Origin: Vermamoeba vermiformis
Taxonomy: Eukaryota; Tubulinea; Echinamoebida
Direction: 5' to 3'
NCBI GenBank assembly: GCA_045837725.1
Contig: JBEWZL010000292.1
Span: 62,001 to 126,000, forward strand
Length of the DNA stretch: 64,000 nt
A model generated the notes under the pieces. It was not told the origin of the DNA, made no database searches, and worked only from the letters and a program-made list of their open reading frames with translations. Shown one piece after another: positions 57,498 to 64,000 of this stretch (its first letter is position 1; every line of letters begins with the position of its first letter). The position numbers and the translations under genes are program-made.

Positions 57498-59905
57498 TTA
57501 TTTACATTTGGTATCAAACAGAGTTGATCGAGGTCCAGAAGCTACAACAGGCAATGTCAAATTGGGCACTGGTGGCACCCAAGTCGAATTCAAATTGTTC
57601 TCCATGATACGTCTTTTCCTATGAGTCAAGGTTAGAATTTAAAAGCGCTCGAATTGGGTGTACTTACTGATCAGGTACACGTTGTCTCGAAGCATAATTG
57701 ATCTTCGAGGCTTCTGATTTCTGAGTTGGCGCAGACCGGTGTGACGGGCGTGGCTTACTATCAGGTTCACGTGGCTTGTTAACGCTGTGACTAGGCTCAA
57801 AAGATCTCGGCTTCGATGAAGGCACGCTGTCAGCTGAGCTTGAGACTGATATTGTATGGCTCGTATTGCCTTCAGTTGACCTTGGCTTAGGCACACTGTC
57901 GCTCGAGCTTGAGAACGAGAAATTGGCTTTCTTCATGACATCGCCGTTAAACTCGAATCCGCTCATCACGTCCAGGCCGTAGTGTAGTGCACCTCGAGCA
58001 CGCATGTTATTATCGTCGCTGATCAACACGACGTCGTCAGCAATATATGTCTGATAGTACAGTGCACAAAGCAATATGCGTTCGTCAGGAGACTCGGGTG
58101 CAACTTCACTGAGGGCGCTTGGACTCATCACTTCAGTTACTGATTGGCCGCGCACTTTGTCGCGACCTTGTGTTGCCAGGTATCGAATAGCATCACGTGC
58201 TGGCTGGCACTGCGGAGAATTTTTGCGTTCTTTGAGGTTATCGAGCTCCTTGGTGACTTGCATCGGAATAACAAACACGTGTGAAGTGTGCTGCACAGCA
58301 AACTTAAAGTCGAATAAGCGGCCAATAAGAATGCTCGTGTCAACAACCACATGCTTGACACCTTTGACACGTGTCAAATTAACGCTCTGTGACTTGCCAG
58401 TCAATAGAGGAATTGACGAGAGCTTTTGTTCGGCAAGGGCTTTTTCAGCTTCGGAGGCTTTGAGCTTTTCCTCGACTTTGAGGCTCTGATCTTCGAGCTT
58501 CATTTTCTCATTGCGTAAATTTGAGTTCAAATCCTCGTACTGCCTTTTCTTCTTCAGCAATTCAGTGCTACAATATGATCATTAGTAATCAATAATAGAA
58601 GTCATGCTAAGGCTCGTACTTGTGCGTTTTCAAGCTCGAGTTCTCCAACGTCAATTTTTTCAGCAGATTTTTAGTCTCTTCCAAGTCCCTCTTCAATCGC
58701 TCTTCAGCCAACAATTTTTCTTGAATGAGCTTTTGTTCAATTTGTTTCTCGAGCTCTTTCTTCTCTAGTGCTAATTTCTTCTCCATTTCTTTTCTTAATC
58801 GCTCCGTCTCTTCTTCTTTCAATCGCACTAATCGTTTCAGCTCTTCGTTCTCTTTAAGCAACTTGTTCTGTCGCTCAATTTCTTCCTGTCGCTTTTTCTC
58901 TTCTTCTTTCAGTTTCAATTCATCTTTTTCACGCTCTTTGTCTTTCATTTTTGCCTTTGACTCATCTTCGCGTGTCTTATTAGCATTTTCTTGCTTGCTC
59001 TTCTCGTCAGTTTTAGATTTGACGTCTTTGTCATTTCGATCCTTGAGTACTTCCTCCTTCGCTTTTTCTTTGTGTTTCTTCTCTTTTTCTTTCCTGTCCT
59101 TTTCCTCTTCTTTATCGCGCTTAGCAGTATCTTTGTTCTTGTCCGTTTCTTTTGTTTTGGCTGCCGTGTCTTTGGATTTTAATTTCTCTTTCAAGACTCG
59201 TTCTTCCTCTTGTTTCACAAGCGCGGCTTGTTTAATACGTTCTTCTTCCTCTTTTTGCTTGGCTAACGCGAGGCGCAGTCGTTCTGTTTCAGCTTTTAAT
59301 TTCTCAGCTTTCAGTCGCACTTTCTCGTCTTCTATTCGTACTTTTTCTTCTTTCTCTTCGATTTTCTTGTCTTGCTCTTTCTCTTTGACCTCTTCTTTCT
59401 TTTTTTCTGGCTCGTTACTCTTTGCTTTCGGCGGATCTGCTTTTTTGTTTGCCTCGCTTAATTTTGGTAGTTTTGCTCGACGTTTCCGAAATAACTCGAC
59501 AACCTTATTAACCTCCTCATCTATTAATAATACAAGAATTACTATCAATGTAGGAGGCCCGCCAAATGAAGTTGCCGCGCTTTTTCAAAAGATTTTCTCG
59601 ATCTGAGTTTCATTATTCAATGGTTTTAATTAATTATAATTAATTATAATTTTTTTACCACTATTATTGCTATCATTGCATTCACGGGCTAATGTTGTTA
59701 GCTCTTCCAACACGTCATCTGCCAATTTTTCGTAACGTGCTACTGCAAGCTTCGTTACCTCCTTATCTGCAATTGTTTATTAAATTAGAATATGAAAATT
59801 GGCTAGGCACTGTTTAATACCATCTAGAGATTTATTTTCGGGTTCCTCTTTGATCAAGATCTTCTCTATACGGAGGAATAGCGTCCGTCGGTTTAGTTTG
59901 GCCAT
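57498..59905 (-). CDS. SWT1: Swt1-like PIN-domain ribonuclease with long charged coiled coil
   Basis: Five exons (complement): 59905-59821, 59766-59659, 59520-58620, 58567-57668, 57618-57498; 704 aa. Exons 1-2 encode a short helical start (MAKLNRRTLFLRIEKILIK). Residues about 65-400 are an extreme Lys/Glu coiled coil (KEKEQDKKIEEKEEKVR type). The PIN domain follows: HVVVDTSILIGRL (first Asp), QVTKELDNLKERKN (Glu), PDERILLCALYY (Asp) and VVLISDDNNMRARG (Asp), the four acidic metal ligands, ending in LDVMSGFEF. This set matches Swt1, a nuclear-pore-associated endoribonuclease that cleaves faulty mRNPs. The tail is Ser/Pro/Arg-rich with repeated SVPKPRS-like units. Subfamily call is less certain than the PIN fold. 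It converges with the beta-helix gene, 43 bases apart. Confidence 0.75.
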
Positions 59906-60047
59906 ATTCAGCCGGAACTAAATTAATGAGTAATGTTGTGCTATCGAGATGGCTTTGTCAACTGGTAATAAGTATTTGGGCAAAGTCAGCTTGACGAAAT
60001 TTGACTAAATCATGCACTATCGGTGGGTTTATTTACATGTTGAGGTC

Positions 60048-62325
60048 CTAGACCTTATTTAGATGTTTGTACAAGTAAGTCGAATCTATACAACGCAGAT
60101 CTTGATCATCCAAGCTGCGGTAAAATAGAATGTACGCTGTGCTGGATGACTTAGACTCCATATTAAACAAATTCATTATTTCTTTTTCAGTTTTGAACGT
60201 CACTGTCTCGTCGTCGCAGTGGATCCAACTGTGCTCTTCTTTATTGTCGGATCCATTTCTGCTCGCTGGAGTGCTGAAAAAGTCGGTTCCAGGAATATGA
60301 CTATGATTACCGTGATCGTATTCGCCATCACCTTCATTGCTTGGCGTAGGTCGTTTGATTTTTAAATAGGAAAAGTAATGCCCATAAGACATGCTCGAGC
60401 CTTGGTGGAAAATAATGCCAAATAGCTCTATATGATACATAATCAGCACATTAGGTTAATAATAAAGAGTGCGTACCGTAAATGTTATTCCTTTCTTTGC
60501 AAGTCTTTTCGCACCACTGATCCAGTTTCAAATAGAGCGGGCTAGGAATGTGATGGTTGATCTTTTCAGTCGAGTACATTTCATGTCTGAATCTCTTCAA
60601 GTGGATCGTTAATATGCGCGGCAATGCACCAAACTTGGTCGATTTGACGGCCTGACAACAAACATATTACAACATTGCCGAATCAAAAAGAAACTATATA
60701 AACTATACCTCTGTGTGCGTACGACAGTTTTCGCACGAGTATTTATTATCGCCCCGTAATCTGTTAATAATAAGTTAATACCAAGTCAATTTCTATCAAG
60801 AAATTACTTACTGTTCACTGCTCGCAAACTGAGCGATCGACCACATCAAATTTTGACCCTTTTGAATCGTCAAGCTCAAATCTAAAAAGTTCTCGCTGCG
60901 CGCAGATACATTCTCGCACTCGAGACACTTGATCGAGTTCACTGAACAGCCTTGAAACAGTCGTTCAATGTAACTTAAACGTGTCTCAGGAGCTGGACTC
61001 GGCAGTGATTTCTTCAACGGTGATAAATATTTTGGTGTTGTATTGCCGCTGTTAGTGCCATTACTGTGACCGTTTTGTCCGTTCGGATGAGTTGTACCAT
61101 TACTCGCGACACATCCATTTTGACCATTGTCCAGGCGTTGCTTTTTAAACGGCGGTGCATCACCGTTGCTCGTGCTATTGTGGTACTCGTTGCCATAGCT
61201 TGTATGTCCGTGGCCATTAAATTCGTGACCATTGGTACTGTGTCCATTCTCCTCAACATCGCTCATCATGTCGCTGTAGGACCGCTTTCTTCTCTTAATG
61301 TGATTCTCTACTTCACTGAACACCTTCATGCACGTCTTGTCGGCATCGTCTAAATGACCGAGCACGACACGAATGAACTCTTGCACGTCTTGTTGTTCTG
61401 TGCCAGGCCCGAATTGAGGATCGATCGCTCTACAGTATGATTAGGCACCATTGATTATTAACAGTGAATACATACCCCAATGCCATCATGAGTGGCCTCG
61501 GTACAATGGCCGCGCCAATAGCTGTGTTCAAGTCTAGTTCGTGCTGTTGCGAGTACAAATGTGACAGTTTGTGATATCGTTCGTCCATCTCTTTGAACAG
61601 GTCTAAGAACTGATTGATGAGATGACGCGCTATATGCACGTGCGCCATATTCTTGTTATCGAACAGTGGCCGTCCAACAGCGGTCTCAGTGTCTATTGAA
61701 AATAGCGTAGTATTCATCGAATTTGCCGTGCGCAAATGGGTATGAAACTCTTTTGCGTGATATAAAACTTGGAGTACTGAATTGATATAGCATGTGTTGC
61801 CTAAATTATCGAGTCCTGGGAACGGTGCAACATGATTGGTCAGCACAGCTGGCGCAGATCGCGTTCGATCTCCATACGACAAAAATTTTCTTGGTCTGTT
61901 TTGAACCAGAGTTATTTAAATTTACAAATTATATTTGATACTTACGCAGGTGCTATTTGGCTGTTATTAAACGATTGTGCAGGAGGATCAGTGGCTTGCG
62001 ATCCAGAAAATAATGTCCTGCGTACAGGAGAGGGACCCTTTGTCAATTTAAAACTAAGTCGAGCTCTACTCGGGTTATTTAAATTTTGTGGTGATTTTTG
62101 GGCATCATTCTGCGACGTGGTGGTCGGTTCCACTTCCATTCGCTAAAATAAATCACGATCCAAGTTAATTTAGACATCCAAATTATTTCAGTAAGATTAG
62201 GTGATATTATTGTATACCTCTTCGGCGGGCTGGGTGGCATTATTTTCATTTTCTGGTGGATCTTGATCATCCGCGCCATAATTAGCTGCGATGAGTGCCA
62301 AGCCTCCAAGCTCGTTTTCAGCCAT
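60048..62325 (-). CDS. USP1: Ubiquitin-specific protease USP1
   Basis: Seven exons (complement): 62325-62218, 62142-61946, 61895-61476, 61429-60812, 60760-60709, 60651-60477, 60427-60048; 649 aa. USP1 removes mono-ubiquitin from PCNA and FANCD2. The N-terminus is acidic, Pro/Asn-rich (SQNDAQKSPQNLNNPSRARL). Catalytic blocks: Cys box PGLDNLGNTCYINSVLQVLY, QQDVQEFI, zinc pairs CLECEN and CENCRT with SIAQFASSEQ before the second, ILTIHLKRF, His box MSYGHYFSYLK, and WIHCDDETV, ending YILFYRS. The order and the IAQFAS segment follow USP1. A low-complexity insert rich in Asn, His and Gly (HSTNGHEFNGHGHTSYGNE) replaces the disordered insert of animal USP1. No GG autocleavage site was identified. E2F-like sites lie upstream. 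Confidence 0.88.
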
Positions 62326-62416
62326 AACAAATTATTTTGTAATTATAATTTAATTGCTTTCATGGCAATGAATTGTTGTGTCGCTGTGATATTGGGGATG
62401 GTTAAATTTTTCGCAC

Positions 62417-62485
62417 GCGCCAAATTTTGTTCGTTTTTTTCGTTTCTTAACGTTAGCGCGTTCGGGAGGCACAACGCCCGCCAAA
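62417..62485. promoter_or_regulatory. Two E2F-like sites in left arm
   Basis: GCGCCAAA at 62417-62424 and CCCGCCAAA at 62477-62485 (reverse complement TTTGGCGGG) match the E2F/DP consensus TTTSSCGC. They lie about 90 and 150 bases upstream of the USP1 start codon, on the promoter side. USP1 is an S-phase gene in animals. Function here is inferred. Confidence 0.4.
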
Positions 62486-62499
62486 CAAACGTATATTTT

Positions 62500-62576
62500 T
62501 ACGTATATCAACGTATACAAACGTATAAAAACGTATAAAAACGTATAAAACGTGACAAAACGTAAAAAAACGTAAG
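62500..62576. repeat. Short tandem AACGTATAA-type repeats
   Basis: At least eight near-copies of a 9-11-base unit around ACGTA (TTTACGTATATCAACGTAT, then AAACGTATAAA repeated) run almost without interruption. A second, weaker set (AACGTAAAATAACGC...) lies at 62940-62992 in the other arm. They look like subterminal repeats of the element. Confidence 0.7.
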
Positions 62577-62588
62577 TCTTACGCGGAT

Positions 62589-62619
62589 CTGAATCTGAAA
62601 ACAAAAAAAACAGATTCAG
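62589..62619. repeat. Perfect 9-bp stem-loop around A-rich loop
   Basis: CTGAATCTG (62589-62597) and CAGATTCAG (62611-62619) are exact reverse complements separated by 13 bases of mostly A. It lies inside the inverted-repeat element and could form a small hairpin. Confidence 0.7.
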
Positions 62620-63018
62620 TTTAAGTGCTTAAATATCATCACTATACTTCTAAGTTTAAGTAGAAATTAGTAATTTGGTCAACCAATTTTTAAACCAAAT
62701 CCGACCGAATCCGCTTCAAAAAACTAGTTTACAATATCTTGCTGGGTGGGCAAAACATCTAATATATATGTGCCAGCCACTTTAAGCACTGACACCCCAG
62801 CAAAACAATTTTAAGCGAAGATCCGCTGGTTTTTCCTTCCGAGCTTTTTGAATTGTATCAAATAACCAATTTACTATTTTTTGCTATTCTTTTTGCTTCA
62901 ATTGATACTTCGAACAAGTAGCTTGAATTTGCGTAATGAAAACGTAAAATAACGCAAGAAAACGTGAAAAACGCATCGCAACGTAACGCAACGCCAGGTT
63001 TACGTGAGTATACGTTAC

Positions 63019-63046
63019 TTTGGCGGGTTTTTGTTTTGGCGCCAAA
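63019..63046. promoter_or_regulatory. Two E2F-like sites in right arm, one a full palindrome
   Basis: TTTGGCGGG at 63019-63027 is an exact E2F consensus; TTTGGCGCCAAA at 63035-63046 is a perfect palindromic double site. They mirror the pair in the left arm of the element, seen from the opposite strand. Confidence 0.45.
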
Positions 63047-63198
63047 CTTGGGAGAAACGAAAACGTCGCGCAATGCCGTGCAACGTGAAATTCAGTCGTA
63101 CGAAAAATTTAACCATCCCCACTTGGTAAAAAATTGGAGGGAATTTTAATTATAACTATTTACACTTTACTAACTAATGTTTCTGTACAATATTCCTA

Positions 63199-63968
63199 TT
63201 ATTGACTCTCCACGCGCTTTTTCAACGCTTCGTTGAAGTTATTGAATCCTTGAGTAGTTTTAGTAAAAATGGATCCGAGAAGTGGACAGGCGAGGCCACC
63301 GAACTTTTCTCCGTGTACTAAGCGAGTCTTATTGTTGTTACCATCAACCGGCTCGAATTTAAAGTAGTGCTCGCCGGTGAAAACAAAATTGAACCCGAAT
63401 ACTCCTCTCCATCTGAATTCATTCGCGTCGTTCTTCAACAACTACTTGAAATCAGTACTCATCGTCATATGTATATTAATAGTACATACCACAGGGCTAA
63501 ATGTCGACTCTTTCGTGTCACCAGGAGGCAACAGAGCTACTGAAAATTTAGATCCGGGCACGAAGCTATCTCCTTTGATCGTCTTTACAAACGAGCTCCA
63601 TTCGTTGTACTGTAAATCATTTGTGAATAATCAATAATAATAAGAATCAATAATAATTATTTTAATCAAAGTAAAGGCAGAAAGATTTTTTGAAACAATT
63701 CAATGTAATTTGCACGTTGGCGTGGCCTCAAAAATGCTTACTTTGCCAAAATCAGAGAAAACATCTTTCACTTTGCTTGGCGGAGCGTTTATTTCAATGC
63801 TAGTTTCGATTACGAGGGCCTGATCGAAAGAAATGTTAAGCAAACATTCGAACATTTAGCAAATTAGTTAGTATTGCATAATTCTTTCGACGTTGAAGAA
63901 AGTATATTGTATACACTTACAGGCTCGGTGCTCCAAAGGGATTTGACAGAGTTCCAAAAAGTAGCCAT
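63199..63968 (-). CDS. SRPBCC (START/Bet v 1-like) small protein
   Basis: Four exons (complement): 63968-63921, 63819-63742, 63609-63490, 63441-63199; 162 aa. The polyketide-cyclase/SRPBCC fold is recognisable: IETSIEINAPPSKVKDVFSDFGKYNEWSSFV contains the classic APxxxVxxxxxDxxxxxxW pattern (shown here with the intron removed), then PGSKFSVALLP, FRWRGVFGFNFVFTGEHYF, and a C-terminal helix QGFNNFNEALKKRVES. Proteins of this fold bind hydrophobic ligands in a cavity; ligand unknown. No signal peptide. Related proteins are common in bacteria, fungi and amoebae. Confidence 0.85.
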
Positions 63969-64000
63969 GTCGGAAAGAAAGAGAAAGATAATAATTAATT

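Larger units (their letters stand above)
62393..63121. mobile_element. 729-bp inverted-repeat element (MITE-like) upstream of USP1
   Basis: The two ends are exact inverted copies over 21 bases (62393-62413 and 63101-63121; left begins TGGGGATGGTTAAA), and similarity continues, with gaps, for roughly 180 bases inward (shared GCGCCAAA, CCCGCCAAA and AACGTA-type motifs). The interior is AT-rich with ACGTA-based short repeats and no credible coding frame. These properties fit a non-autonomous DNA transposon. I find no clear target-site duplication: the flanks read GATAT and CTTGG. A fold-back promoter region is the alternative. Confidence 0.5.

Noticed and set aside
58725-59606. 293-codon Ser/Phe-rich plus-strand frame
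   Set aside because: Antisense of the Lys/Glu coiled coil of the SWT1 gene (AAG/GAA become CTT/TTC), so Ser/Phe richness is a by-product.

Overview
The window is nuclear DNA of a eukaryote with a very compact genome. It holds 29 gene models on both strands. Neighbouring genes are often only 30-200 bases apart, and several convergent pairs leave less than 50 bases between stop codons. Nearly every gene is split by short GT-AG introns of about 45-150 bases, usually starting GTAAGT or GTACGT, with a CTAAC/CTGAC-like branch point close to the 3' AG. I rebuilt the splice forms by eye; each full-length model listed with exons sums to a whole number of codons. The gene set (SCAR/WAVE subunit Abi, Rheb with a CaaX box, spatacsin, katanin p80, CUL3, USP1, Vps8, P5A ATPase) fits a free-living or parasitic protist with an actin and microtubule system. 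I cannot name the species. No rRNA, tRNA, CRISPR array or bacterial-type operon was seen.

Layout. 1-6900: 3' part of a UBE3C/Hul5-type HECT ligase, an Abi homologue, and the ER P5A ATPase (ATP13A1/Spf1). 7000-14600: BUD13, a PH-domain coiled-coil protein, pyridoxal kinase, cullin 3. 14900-19400: cytosolic lysyl-tRNA synthetase, then a Crinkler-like NTPase-nuclease gene with a helix-hairpin-helix tail. 19580-27750: a MYND-USP deubiquitinase carrying extra PIH1/CS-like and SEC-C ends, ICln, RBMX2, CHMP2A/Vps2, a DUF2470 protein, ribosomal protein eS6. 27850-35040: a low-complexity Asn/Tyr/Asp/Lys protein and Vps8. 35085-43935: spatacsin (SPG11), 18 exons. 44080-51720: katanin p80, Rheb, DDX18/Has1, Rab geranylgeranyl transferase alpha. 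51757-57454: an LRR protein and two secreted beta-helix proteins with a decayed paralogue between them. 57498-63968: a Swt1-like PIN nuclease, USP1, a 729-bp inverted-repeat element with four E2F-like sites, and an SRPBCC protein.

Most genes are housekeeping. Recurring themes are ubiquitin (UBE3C, CUL3, MYND-USP, USP1), endolysosomal traffic (Vps8, SPG11, CHMP2A, RabGGTase, Rheb) and mRNA processing (BUD13, RBMX2, ICln, SWT1). The least ordinary parts are the Crinkler-like gene, the USP-CS-SEC-C fusion, the secreted beta-helix cluster, the inverted-repeat element upstream of USP1, and two apparent frameshifts (UBE3C, Abi).
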